Below, one piece after another: positions 26,131 to 34,761 of a stretch of 64,000 nucleotides of DNA (positions within the stretch are counted from its first letter, which is position 1; the number at the start of each line of letters is the position of its first letter). The position numbers and the translations under genes are program-made. Origin of the DNA: Haloglomus litoreum (GTDB taxonomy: Archaea > Halobacteriota > Halobacteria > Halobacteriales > Haloarculaceae). The DNA is taken from the NCBI RefSeq assembly GCF_029338515.1, contig NZ_CP119988.1, forward strand, positions 2,108,001 to 2,172,000. The letters run 5' to 3'. Under the pieces are notes generated by a model that made no database searches, was not told the DNA's origin, and was given only the letters and a program-made list of their open reading frames with translations.

Positions 26131-26976
26131 ATGCCCTCCGTCCAGACCAACGACATCGAGACGCACTACGAGCGCACCGGCGACGGACCACCGGTCGTGA
26201 TGGCCCACGGCGCGGGCTACGACCACCGCTGGTGGGAGCCACAGGTCGAGGCACTCGCCGAGCAGTACGAGGTGATCACGTACGACCTCCGCGGGCACGG
26301 GCGCACCGGCGGCGGGGGCGACTGGCACCAGTACGAGATGGGGCTGTACGCGCTGGACCTGTACCGGCTCGTCGAGCGGCTCGAACTCGACGAGCCGCTC
26401 GTCGTCGGCCACTCGCTCGGCGGGATGTTCCTGCCGGAGTTCGCGGCGCGCTATCCCGACTCGGTCCGCGGGCTGGTGCTCGCGGACGCGCAGGTCACGC
26501 CCGGCGAGGGGGTCGGAAACTGGTTCTTCGGCAACGTAGTCCACCCCGCGGTCATCATGGTCAACCGCGTGTTCGGGCTGGACCGGGCGGAGGCCCTCCA
26601 GGAGGCCATCGGGAGGCTGCTCGCTGACGACGATGACGAGGAACGCCCGGCGGACGAGGACGCGGAGCTGGCGGCGTACCAGGAGTCGGTCTCCGAGCGC
26701 CACGAGCGCGAGGAGGTGACCCGGGTGCAGCGCGGGCTCCGGCGCTTCGCGGGCGGGCCGGTCGATGAGGTCACGGTCCCGACGCTCGGCGTCTACGGGA
26801 GTCTGGAGCGGAAGATGATGGCCCGGAACGCCGAGGCCCTGTCCCTCCAGCACGGGACGGCGACGATCGAGGAGATCGCCGACGCGGGCCACCTCCTGAC
26901 CTGGACGCACGCGAAAGCGTTCAACGAGGAACTGGTCGCGTTCGCCGACCGGGTGTTCGACGGGGCGGACCAGTAG
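26131..26976 (+). CDS. Alpha/beta-hydrolase
   Basis: A 281-residue alpha/beta-hydrolase-fold protein. Visible are the oxyanion region VVMAHGAGYDHRWW, the nucleophile elbow VVGHSLGGMFLPEF (Ser about residue 94), and the C-terminal ADAGHLLTWTH with the catalytic His. A lid-like charged insertion occupies about residues 150-200. The substrate could be an ester, lactone or haloalkane; nothing in the context decides. It is the first of five genes that separate the two nuo blocks. Confidence 0.85.
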   Translation: MPSVQTNDIETHYERTGDGPPVVMAHGAGYDHRWWEPQVEALAEQYEVITYDLRGHGRTGGGGDWHQYEMGLYALDLYRLVERLELDEPLVVGHSLGGMFLPEFAARYPDSVRGLVLADAQVTPGEGVGNWFFGNVVHPAVIMVNRVFGLDRAEALQEAIGRLLADDDDEERPADEDAELAAYQESVSERHEREEVTRVQRGLRRFAGGPVDEVTVPTLGVYGSLERKMMARNAEALSLQHGTATIEEIADAGHLLTWTHAKAFNEELVAFADRVFDGADQ

Positions 26977-26987
26977 GCCGCCCGTAC

Positions 26988-27656
26988 TCAGGCCCGCTCG
27001 AAGACGAGCACGTAGCTGTGGTCGTAGCCGTAGCCGTACACCCCCACCTCGGCGTCGTCGCCGTTCTCCCACGAGACGACGTGTTCACCGGCGAAGCGAA
27101 AGCCCGGCAGCTCGCGGAGCGACCCGGCGAGGTCCCAGGCGAACGTGGTCGTCCGGCCGTCGTGTTTCAGGTTCGCGACCTCGACCAGGAGCGTGCCGTC
27201 CCGGTGGAAGCGGTGTCCAATGTCCGAGAACACCCTGGAGAGCTCCTCGAGGTAGGTCCCGTAGTCGCTCTCGCCGTCGTAGTTCTGGAGGGGGTCACGG
27301 GTGTCGGACTCGTGCATATACGGCGGCGAGGTCAGTACGCAGTCCAGGGTCGGGACGTCCGCGGGGATGTCGGTGGCCGTGCCGTGGTGGAGGCGGTCGG
27401 GGTCGCGGAGGCGGTCGCGGGCGTACCCGACGCGGTCGGCATCGTACTCGACGCCCCAGGCCCTGCGGTCGAGCCCCTCCGCGACGGCCAGCGTGGTTCC
27501 GAACCCGGCGAACGGGTCGAGGAGCCGGTCGTCACGGTCCGTGTACTCGCTGAGCAGCCGCCGCACGAGCACCGGTGGCATCCGGACGTCTGCACCGTCG
27601 AATCCGTCGGGGAGTGGTTCGCCGTGATCGTACACCAGGGAGAGGGCGGTTCGCAC
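26988..27656 (-). CDS. N4/N6-type DNA (or RNA) methyltransferase, solitary
   Basis: A 222-residue SAM-dependent methyltransferase. Motif I is DPFAGFGTTLAVAEG (about residues 47-61) and motif IV is the TSPPY tetrad (about 109-113), which flips and methylates an exocyclic amino group. Such proteins are N4-cytosine/N6-adenine DNA methylases or TRM11-like tRNA enzymes. There is no recognisable target-recognition domain and no adjacent restriction enzyme. Convergent with the hydrolase gene 11 bp away. Confidence 0.75.
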   Translation of the reverse strand: MRTALSLVYDHGEPLPDGFDGADVRMPPVLVRRLLSEYTDRDDRLLDPFAGFGTTLAVAEGLDRRAWGVEYDADRVGYARDRLRDPDRLHHGTATDIPADVPTLDCVLTSPPYMHESDTRDPLQNYDGESDYGTYLEELSRVFSDIGHRFHRDGTLLVEVANLKHDGRTTTFAWDLAGSLRELPGFRFAGEHVVSWENGDDAEVGVYGYGYDHSYVLVFERA

Positions 27657-27743
27657 GAGGGAGGGTCACAGGGCCAGTCGCAAAGAGTCTGCCCACCACC
27701 GGTCGCCGGGAGGTTTACGCCCGCGCGTTCCCAGGTCCGCCGC

Positions 27744-28667
27744 ATGGCCCTCCGCGCCGCCTACCGACTGCTCGTGTCACGACTCGACGACCACCCCGGC
27801 GTCTGGCTGGTCGGCCTCGCCTTCGGCCTGGTCCTCGGTGGTGGCTACGCGCTCCTGTTCGTCCTCGACGGGGTCCTCGCCAGCCCCGTGGCGTACGCCG
27901 GGTTCGTCCTCGTCGTGGCTCCGCTGTTCGGTGCCGCGCTGTGGCCGTACGCTGCCGGCGACCCACCCGAGTCGGTCCGGGAACTCCCCCGGGTCGCGGC
28001 CCGGGGCTACCCCGGACTGCTCGTCGCGCGGCTGGGTTACGTGGCGCTGCTCGGGCTGCTCGCGGGCGCGGTGCTGGCGGTGCCGACGGTCCTCGGGACG
28101 CTCGCCTCGCTGGTGAACTACCTGGCCGGCGGCGGTGCGACGACGCTGGGGCCGGAGCACGCGCGCGACCTCGCGGCCCTCGTCCTCGGGCTCGTGGCGC
28201 TGGTGGGTCTCGTCGCGGCCCGCCTGCTGTTCGGGTTCGTCGACGTCGCCGCGCTCTCGGCGGGGCCGCGCGAGGCCGTCCCGGAGGCCTTCGAGACCGC
28301 GCTCGGGGCACCCGGGCGCACGGCCGCGGTCGCGCTCGCGCTGGTCCCGTACCGGCTCGGACTCCCTGCAGTGGCGCTGTTCGTCTCGGGCATGGCCGCC
28401 GAGACGCGGGGCGTGGTGGACGCGTTCGTCGCCTCGCCGCGGCTGGCGGTGCTCCCCTCGGGGGCGCCGTCGTACGCCACGGTCCCGGAGCCCTCGCTGG
28501 CGCCGGAACTGCTCGCCGTGTTCGTCGTCGCCGACGTGGTCGTCACGACGCTCGTCTGGCCCGTCGCGTTCGGGTTCCACGTGGCCGCATTCGAGACGCT
28601 CCGCGAGCAGCGCGGTGACGGGGCTCCCGGCGCGACGGCCGCCCCGGGGGACCCGGCCGGTCAGTAG
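27744..28667 (+). CDS. Uncharacterised polytopic membrane protein
   Basis: A 307-residue protein with about six membrane segments (near residues 20-42, 50-70, 88-115, 142-170, 190-215 and 258-285) rich in Ala, Leu, Gly and Val, and a Pro/Gly-rich C-terminal tail. I do not recognise the family. The ATG at 27744 is chosen where the haloarchaeal composition begins (MALRAAYRLLVSRLDDH). Its end overlaps the convergent gene at 28661 by 7 bp. Confidence 0.7.
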   Translation: MALRAAYRLLVSRLDDHPGVWLVGLAFGLVLGGGYALLFVLDGVLASPVAYAGFVLVVAPLFGAALWPYAAGDPPESVRELPRVAARGYPGLLVARLGYVALLGLLAGAVLAVPTVLGTLASLVNYLAGGGATTLGPEHARDLAALVLGLVALVGLVAARLLFGFVDVAALSAGPREAVPEAFETALGAPGRTAAVALALVPYRLGLPAVALFVSGMAAETRGVVDAFVASPRLAVLPSGAPSYATVPEPSLAPELLAVFVVADVVVTTLVWPVAFGFHVAAFETLREQRGDGAPGATAAPGDPAGQ

Positions 28668-29581
28668 TGGAGGACGTCCGCGAGCACCTGCTGCCAGGTC
28701 GGGTTCGTTCCAGACGGTCTGTCGACATCGACGGTGCCGTACCGGTCGACCTCGGTCACCACCCGGAAGTCGAGCCGACGGTCGACGGCCCGCTCGCCGT
28801 CGGCCGTCCTGACGACGTCCTCGTAGACCAGCACCCGCCGCTCCTCGATGCGTTCCAGGCGGCCGGTCGCCGCGTCGACCGTGACGCGGATCCGGCTCCC
28901 GTTCTCGATGTCGCCGACGCCCCAGGTCGGCCTGACCTCGAACTGCCGGTAGGGGTCGTCGATGCCGTAGGTGATGGACTCGTCCGTCGTGTCGACCACG
29001 CGCCAGCGGGCGTCGTGCGGGAGGAACGGGTCGCCGAACACCTCGTGGCTGTCGGCCAGTTCGAAGCTGGCGCCGCGCTGTGGGGCCTCGAACGCCGGGA
29101 CCCCGGCTCCCGGGTCCGTACTCGCACCGTCGATGCCGAACTCCGAGACGATGCCGCCGTCGGTCGCGTAGACGACGCTGGTCCCGGGCCGGCGGACCGT
29201 CCCGGTGTGGAGGAACGCGCCGAACGAGTGGAACTGGGTCGGGACGAACCGGTCGTCGGTCTCCAGGATGCGGCGGTGGGTCCGGTAGACGGCGAGGTGC
29301 TGGCGGTCGGTGAACGACCGGACGTGGCGGTAGGTCGCGCGGTGATACCGGTCGCCGTCGGTGTCGGCGTCGCGGACGTAGACGCGCGTGACGAGCCGAT
29401 GGTCCATCACCGAGAGCACGCGGCCGGCGTCGTGGATGACCGCGCGCGGCGGCTGGTCGGTGTCGACCGTCGGCTCGGCGGCCGGCGTTCCGATATCTGC
29501 GACGCGGACGCCCGCGGCGACCCCGCCGAGCGCGACCAGCACGAGCGCGACCGCGAGGACTGCCCGGAGGCGGCGACTCAT
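28661..29581 (-). CDS. Exported or membrane-anchored hypothetical protein
   Basis: A 306-residue protein with one N-terminal hydrophobic helix (about residues 4-27, preceded by SRRLR) and a long extracellular part rich in charged beta-type sequence, Tyr and His. No known domain is seen. The ATG at 29581 overlaps the stop of the upstream lipoprotein gene (TGATG), so the two are translationally coupled. They probably act together at the cell surface. Confidence 0.7.
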   Translation of the reverse strand: MSRRLRAVLAVALVLVALGGVAAGVRVADIGTPAAEPTVDTDQPPRAVIHDAGRVLSVMDHRLVTRVYVRDADTDGDRYHRATYRHVRSFTDRQHLAVYRTHRRILETDDRFVPTQFHSFGAFLHTGTVRRPGTSVVYATDGGIVSEFGIDGASTDPGAGVPAFEAPQRGASFELADSHEVFGDPFLPHDARWRVVDTTDESITYGIDDPYRQFEVRPTWGVGDIENGSRIRVTVDAATGRLERIEERRVLVYEDVVRTADGERAVDRRLDFRVVTEVDRYGTVDVDRPSGTNPTWQQVLADVLHY

Positions 29582-30048
29582 CACTCGCCGCCTCCGTCCT
29601 GCGGGTCACTCGTCGCCCGAGAGGTCGGCGTGGCAGTCGGCTGGGCCGCCCGGTCGAGCGTGTCGAGCGCGACGGACCGGTCGCCCTCGGGCGACTCCCA
29701 CACGACCCTGACGGTCCCACGCTCCGCCGACGGGACGACCAGTTCGTCGCCGACATCGAGCGGGAACGACTGCGCCGGGGTCGAGACCTCCCCTGCACTC
29801 CCGACCCACGCGACCCGGCGGTAGTCCTGGGCGTCGACGACGACCGTGACGGCCCCCGTGTTGTCGGGGGTGAAGCGGTTGCCGGCGGTCATCCGGACGC
29901 GGTACCCCGGTTCGTCGGGAAGCCACTCGATGGTCGCCAGCATCCGGGGGTAGTTCGCGTTCGGCGGCGGCGGCGCGGGCTCGCCACGCAGTGGGAGACA
30001 GCCGGCGAGCAGGGTCGCACCACCGGCGAGGAGGGCACGGCGGTCCAT
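29581..30048 (-). CDS. Small Tat-type lipoprotein
   Basis: A 155-residue protein with signal MDRRALLAGGATLLAGC (lipobox Cys17), a Pro-rich spacer and a compact beta-rich domain (about residues 35-125), followed by a Thr/Ser/Asp tail. Function unknown. The ATG at 30048 begins the signal peptide. It is cotranscribed with the downstream gene at 28661-29581 and is the last gene of the insert between the nuo blocks. Confidence 0.72.
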   Translation of the reverse strand: MDRRALLAGGATLLAGCLPLRGEPAPPPPNANYPRMLATIEWLPDEPGYRVRMTAGNRFTPDNTGAVTVVVDAQDYRRVAWVGSAGEVSTPAQSFPLDVGDELVVPSAERGTVRVVWESPEGDRSVALDTLDRAAQPTATPTSRATSDPQDGGGE

Positions 30049-30182
30049 GCGTCGGGATGTGTCAGGAGCGATAAAACCCTGGGGGTCACCCCGGAGAGAT
30101 GCCGCCGCCACCTGGCGACGACCACGTACGCACGCGCCCGCGGATGGCAAGTTTCAAAGCCGTTCTGGATAACGGGTCCACA

Positions 30183-30455
30183 ATGGCACTAGCAGAGACA
30201 CTGGCGTTCGCGCTGTTCGCCCTCGTCACCGTGGGGAGCGCGCTGGGCGTCGTGTTGGTCCGCGACATCTGGCACGCGGCACTCCTCCTCGGGGTGGCGC
30301 TGGTCAGCGTCGCGGTCCACTTCGTCATGCTGCGCGCCGAGTTCCTCGCGGCGATGCAGATCCTGGTGTACGTCGGTGGGGTACTGGTCCTCATCACGTT
30401 CGCCGTGATGCTGGTCCGCGAGCAAGGGGCCGACACGGAGGTGGTCGGCCAATGA
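30183..30455 (+). CDS. nuoJ1: NADH-quinone oxidoreductase-like subunit J, N-terminal part
   Basis: A 90-residue protein with three helices corresponding to the first half of NuoJ, including the family pattern AEFLAAMQILVYVGGVLVLITFAVML. (Key residues: Glu in RAEF and Tyr-Val-Gly-Gly.) NuoJ is split into two genes in haloarchaea. It opens the second nuo block, and the start at 30183 follows the sequence AACGGGTCCACA. The stop overlaps nuoJ2 as ATGA. Confidence 0.92.
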   Translation: MALAETLAFALFALVTVGSALGVVLVRDIWHAALLLGVALVSVAVHFVMLRAEFLAAMQILVYVGGVLVLITFAVMLVREQGADTEVVGQ

Positions 30456-30811
30456 CCTCACGCCCGCGGATGGAACGGAACAGCCGACAGGTCATCGGGG
30501 TCCTGTCGCTGGCGCTGTTCGCCGTCCTCGCCGCGGTCTTCCTCACGGCCGAGTTCGGCGACGCCGCCGGCTTCGGCGAGGGTTCGATCACCGCCGCCAT
30601 CGGCTATGCGATGTTCAACCTCGACGCCGGGGCGTTCCCCTCCGAGGGGTTCCTCGTCACGTTCGAGATCATCGACCTCGTGCTGGTGGCGGCCCTGGCC
30701 GCCGCTGTCATGCTCGCCCGCCGCGAGGGCGAGGGCAGCGTCCTCCCGCTCCGAACGGACGGGAGCGGCGAGGAGCGAACCGGCCGCGACGAGGACGGGG
30801 GTGACCGGTGA
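30452..30811 (+). CDS. nuoJ2: NADH-quinone oxidoreductase-like subunit J, C-terminal part
   Basis: A 119-residue protein with helices at about residues 14-34 and 68-88, matching the second half of NuoJ (FLVTFEIIDLVLVAALAAAV), and a charged Glu/Arg/Asp tail. It overlaps nuoJ1 by four bases and nuoK by one to four bases, so the three are coupled. Confidence 0.88.
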   Translation: MTSRPRMERNSRQVIGVLSLALFAVLAAVFLTAEFGDAAGFGEGSITAAIGYAMFNLDAGAFPSEGFLVTFEIIDLVLVAALAAAVMLARREGEGSVLPLRTDGSGEERTGRDEDGGDR

Positions 30812-31116
30812 TGGCGGTCCCGGTCGAGTACTACATGGTCCTCTCGGCGGCGGTGTTCTGTATCGGCCTGTTCGGCATCCTGACGCGTCGGAACGCGCTG
30901 ATGTTCCTGATGAGCGTCGAGCTGATGCTGAACGCAGCGAACATCAACTTCGTCGCGTTCTCGTTCTACCACGGGAACCTGACCGGGCAGGTGTTCAGCC
31001 TGTTCACGATGGCGCTGGCGGCCGCCGAGGTGGCGGTCGGCATCGGCATCATCCTGGTCCTGTACCGCAACTTCTCGGACGTGGACGTGACGAAGGCGAC
31101 GACCCTGAGGTGGTAA
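30811..31116 (+). CDS. nuoK: NADH-quinone oxidoreductase-like subunit K
   Basis: A 101-residue subunit with three helices. The membrane glutamates needed for proton transfer are in FLMSVELMLNAANIN and in ALAAAEVAVGIGI. The start is ATG at 30811, overlapping the nuoJ2 stop as TGATG; a GTG three bases earlier is an alternative. One base separates its stop from nuoL. Confidence 0.95.
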   Translation: MAVPVEYYMVLSAAVFCIGLFGILTRRNALMFLMSVELMLNAANINFVAFSFYHGNLTGQVFSLFTMALAAAEVAVGIGIILVLYRNFSDVDVTKATTLRW

Positions 31117-31117
31117 C

Positions 31118-33190
31118 ATGGCTGCAGAAGGAGGAATATTCACGTTCGCGCCGGCCATCGCGGTGCTGCCGTTCGTATCGTTCCTGGTCGCCCTGTTCTT
31201 CGGCGACCGGATGCCGAAGAAGGGGGCGTTCGCCGGAATCGCGGCGACCGCCGGGTCGCTGCTGCTGTCGCTGGTCATGCTCGCGCAGGTCGCGAGCGGC
31301 CACGCCTACCACATGGAGCTGTACACGTGGGTCGGCGGCGAGGGCGTGCCGTTCGAGCTGACCTTCGGCATCCTGCTCGACCAGCTCTCGACGCTGATGC
31401 TGGTCATCGTATCGACCATCGCGTTCCTGGTCCACGTCTTCTCGCTGGGCTACATGAACGACGAGGGCGAGACGGGCCTGCCCCGCTACTACGCCGAGCT
31501 GGGCCTGTTCACGGCGAGCATGCTCGCCTTCGTCTTCTCGGACAACATCCTGATGGCGTTCATGTTCTTCGAGCTGGTGGGCCTCTGCTCGTACCTGCTC
31601 ATCGGCTTCTGGTTCCGCCGCTCGGGGCCGCCGAGCGCGGCCAAGAAGGCGTTCCTGGTCACCCGCTTCGGTGACTACTTCTTCCTCATCGGCGTCGTCG
31701 GCATCTTCGCCACCTTCGGCACGGGGATGTTCGGCGGTCCCGGCATCGAGGAGTCGTTCCCCGGGCTGGCCGAGGCGGCCATCGCCGGCAACGCGACGGT
31801 CAACACGTTCTTCGGCCTCTCACCGCAGGCCTGGTTCGGCGTCCTCGGCCTGCTCGTGCTTGGCGGCGTGATGGGCAAGTCCGCCCAGTTCCCGTTCCAC
31901 ACGTGGCTCCCGGACGCGATGGAGGGCCCGACGCCCGTCTCCGCGCTCATCCACGCCGCGACGATGGTCGCCGCGGGCGTCTACCTCGTCGCGCGGATGT
32001 ACGGCTTCTACGCCCTGCTCCCGACCGTCCTCGCGATCATCGCCTTCGTCGGCGGCTTCACCGCGCTGTTCGCCGCGACGATGGGCGTCGTCAAGGACGA
32101 GATCAAGCAGGTGCTCGCCTACTCCACCATCTCCCAGTACGGCTACATCATGCTCGCGCTGGGCGGCGGTGGCTACGTCGCGGGCGTCTTCCACCTGACC
32201 ACGCACGCGTTCTTCAAGGCGCTCCTGTTCCTCGGCGCCGGCTCGGTCATCATCGCGATGCACCACAACGAGGACATGTGGGACATGGGCGGTCTGAAGG
32301 AGGAGATGCCCGTGACCTACTACGCGTTCCTCTCGGGCTCGCTGGCGCTGGCCGGCATCGTCCCGTTCTCCGGCTTCTGGTCGAAGGACGAGGTGCTGTA
32401 CGAGACGCTGGTCCACGGCCTCGGCGGGAGCCCGCTCCTGCTGGGCGCCTACGCGATGGGCCTGCTGGCCGTGTTCTTCACCGGCTTCTACACCTTCCGG
32501 ATGGTGCTGCTGACGTTCCACGGGGAGCCGCGCTCGGATATCGCGGAGGACCCAGAACCGGTGCGCTGGAACGTGAAGGTGCCGCTGGCGGTTCTCGGCG
32601 TGCTCGCCGCGGTCATCGGCGTCATCAACCTCGTGCCGGTCCACAAGGCCGTCCCCGCCGTTCCCGAGTTCCTCCACGACTGGCTCTACCACGGCCCGGA
32701 GGGGCTCAACGGGGAGTACTACGCGACGCTGCTCCACGACGTGGCGGGCTACACGGCCAACGCGACGTTCGCTGGCGGTGAGCTCGTCTCGGTGCTCGTC
32801 TCGGCGGTGCTCTCGCTGAGCCTGGCACTCGCCGGTGCGGGCGTCGCCCTGGCGCTCTACCGCGGCGCCGACCCCGAGGAGCACACCGCGAAACTCGGCT
32901 CCATCAAGACCTTGCTCTACAACAACTACTACCAGGACGAGTACCAGGTCTGGCTCGCGCAGGACCTCACGGAGGAGACCGTCGCGAAGAACGCCAAGCG
33001 GTTCGACGACGGCATCGTCGACGGTGCGGTCAACCGCGTCTCCGACGTGAGTCTCGTCTCCGGACACTTCCTGCGGCGCATCCAGACGGGCATCGTCTCC
33101 AACTACGCGGCCCTCATCACGCTCGGACTGGTGGTGCTGCTGGTCGCGTTCGGCATCGCTGGCGGCTGGTTCGGAGGTGTCTTCGCATGA
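31118..33190 (+). CDS. nuoL: NADH-quinone oxidoreductase-like subunit L
   Basis: A 690-residue antiporter-like proton-pumping subunit with at least 14 helices. Typical motifs are ELVGLCSYLLIGFWF (key Glu), the discontinuous-helix lysine region, FHTWLPDAMEGPTPVSALIHAATMV (in part: PTPVSALIHAATMV), and STISQYGYI. The long amphipathic C-terminal helix region follows, with LLYNNYYQDEY near residue 605. It overlaps nuoM by four bases. Confidence 0.96.
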   Translation: MAAEGGIFTFAPAIAVLPFVSFLVALFFGDRMPKKGAFAGIAATAGSLLLSLVMLAQVASGHAYHMELYTWVGGEGVPFELTFGILLDQLSTLMLVIVSTIAFLVHVFSLGYMNDEGETGLPRYYAELGLFTASMLAFVFSDNILMAFMFFELVGLCSYLLIGFWFRRSGPPSAAKKAFLVTRFGDYFFLIGVVGIFATFGTGMFGGPGIEESFPGLAEAAIAGNATVNTFFGLSPQAWFGVLGLLVLGGVMGKSAQFPFHTWLPDAMEGPTPVSALIHAATMVAAGVYLVARMYGFYALLPTVLAIIAFVGGFTALFAATMGVVKDEIKQVLAYSTISQYGYIMLALGGGGYVAGVFHLTTHAFFKALLFLGAGSVIIAMHHNEDMWDMGGLKEEMPVTYYAFLSGSLALAGIVPFSGFWSKDEVLYETLVHGLGGSPLLLGAYAMGLLAVFFTGFYTFRMVLLTFHGEPRSDIAEDPEPVRWNVKVPLAVLGVLAAVIGVINLVPVHKAVPAVPEFLHDWLYHGPEGLNGEYYATLLHDVAGYTANATFAGGELVSVLVSAVLSLSLALAGAGVALALYRGADPEEHTAKLGSIKTLLYNNYYQDEYQVWLAQDLTEETVAKNAKRFDDGIVDGAVNRVSDVSLVSGHFLRRIQTGIVSNYAALITLGLVVLLVAFGIAGGWFGGVFA

Positions 33191-34761
33191 TGATCGAGGC
33201 CCTCATCGGGCTCTGCCTGCTGGGCGCGGTCCTCGTGCTGTTCGCACCCGACGAGTACGCCGGGAAGCTCGCGTTCGGCTGGTCGCTCCTGCCGCTCGCG
33301 CTCTCGGCGCTGATGTACCTGCAGTTCGACGCAAGCGGGAACGCGCTGCTGGGTGGCTCGCTCGCCTTCGAGGAGCAGTTCACCTGGATCACCCTCGGCC
33401 CGTACGACCTGACGTGGTACATGGGTCTCGACGGCATCTCGATGCCGCTGGTGGTCCTGTCGACGCTGCTGACCACGCTGGCCATCATGTCGGCGTGGAC
33501 GCCCATCGACGAGCGCCAGAACCAGTTCTACGGGCTGGTCCTGTTCCTGGAGGCCAGCCTCATCGGCGTCTTCGGCGCGCTGGACTTCTTCGTCTGGTTC
33601 GTCTTCTGGGAGGCCGTCCTCATCCCGATGTACTTCCTCGTCGGCATCTGGGGCGGCGCCCGACGGAAGTACGCCGCCATCAAGTTCTTCGTCTACACGA
33701 ACATCGCCAGCCTGGTCCTGTTCATCGGGTTCTTCGGGCTGGTGTTCGGGCTGGGCAACAGCATCGATTCGCTCGCGCTGCCGGAGATCGCGCAGGCGCT
33801 GCGGGCCGGTGAACTCGGGTCGCTCGCCGGTGGGCTCATCGGCCCCGAGCAGCTGGCACTGCTCGCGTTCGTCGCGATGTTCATCGGCTTCGGCGTGAAG
33901 GTGCCCATCGTCCCGTTCCACACGTGGCTGCCGGACGCCCACGTCGAGGCCCCGACGCCCATCTCCGTGCTGCTGGCGGGCGTCCTGCTGAAGATGGGGA
34001 CGTACGCAATGTTGCGGTTCAACTTCACGATGCTCCCGGAGGTTGCGCGCGACCTCGCGGTGCCCATCGCCGCGGTCGCCGTGATCAGCGTCATCTACGG
34101 GGCGCTGCTGGCGCTCGCGCAGTCCGACCTCAAGCGCATCGTCGCGTACTCGTCGGTCTCGTCGATGGGCTACGTCATCCTCGGCCTGGTCGCCTACACC
34201 GCGTACGGCGTCGGTGGTGCGACGTTCCAGATGGTGAGCCACGGCCTCATCTCGGGCCTGATGTTCGCCTGCGTCGGCGTCATCTACAACATCTCGCACA
34301 CGCGCGAGATCGGCGACATGAAGGGACTCGCCGAGCGGATGCCACTCACCGTCGGCGCGTTCGTCGCCGGCGCGTTCGCCTACGCCGGCCTGCCGCTGAT
34401 GGCCGGCTTCGCCGCGGAGTTCTTCATCTTCGTCGGTGCGTTCCAGTCGACCGTCATCGCGGGCAACGGCATGGCCGTGATGACCGGGCTGGCGATGTTC
34501 GGCATCGTCATCGTCGCCGGCTACCTGCTGTGGGCGATGCAGCGCTCGCTGTTCGGGCCGTTCGAGTTCGACGGCGACTACGAGATCACCCGTGCGGCCC
34601 GGCACGACGTCGTGCCGCTGGTCGTCCTCATCGTCGTCATCATCGCGCTCGGGACCTTCCCGAACGACACGTTCTTCCGGATGATCACGGACGCGGTCGG
34701 GCCGCTGGTCGACGGCGCGACGGCTGAAGCCGCCATCGGCCTCGGAGGTGGTTCCCCATGA
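33187..34761 (+). CDS. nuoM: NADH-quinone oxidoreductase-like subunit M
   Basis: A 524-residue antiporter-like subunit. The family pattern is clear: the FWEAVLIPMYFLVGIWGG helix with its pumping Glu, VPFHTWLPDAHVEAPTPISV (key His and Pro residues), and YSSVSSMGYVILG. The start overlaps nuoL and the stop overlaps nuoN, showing a tightly packed operon. Confidence 0.96.
   Translation: MMIEALIGLCLLGAVLVLFAPDEYAGKLAFGWSLLPLALSALMYLQFDASGNALLGGSLAFEEQFTWITLGPYDLTWYMGLDGISMPLVVLSTLLTTLAIMSAWTPIDERQNQFYGLVLFLEASLIGVFGALDFFVWFVFWEAVLIPMYFLVGIWGGARRKYAAIKFFVYTNIASLVLFIGFFGLVFGLGNSIDSLALPEIAQALRAGELGSLAGGLIGPEQLALLAFVAMFIGFGVKVPIVPFHTWLPDAHVEAPTPISVLLAGVLLKMGTYAMLRFNFTMLPEVARDLAVPIAAVAVISVIYGALLALAQSDLKRIVAYSSVSSMGYVILGLVAYTAYGVGGATFQMVSHGLISGLMFACVGVIYNISHTREIGDMKGLAERMPLTVGAFVAGAFAYAGLPLMAGFAAEFFIFVGAFQSTVIAGNGMAVMTGLAMFGIVIVAGYLLWAMQRSLFGPFEFDGDYEITRAARHDVVPLVVLIVVIIALGTFPNDTFFRMITDAVGPLVDGATAEAAIGLGGGSP

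Noticed and set aside
26988-30048. The insert between the nuo blocks taken as a defence island or integrative element
   Set aside because: No integrase, transposase, nuclease, direct repeat or tRNA boundary was found; only the methyltransferase hints at it.
33103-34605. A 500-codon minus-strand frame opposite nuoM
   Set aside because: Antisense shadow of nuoM; composition rich in Asp, Arg, Glu and Gln with no hydrophobic core or motif.
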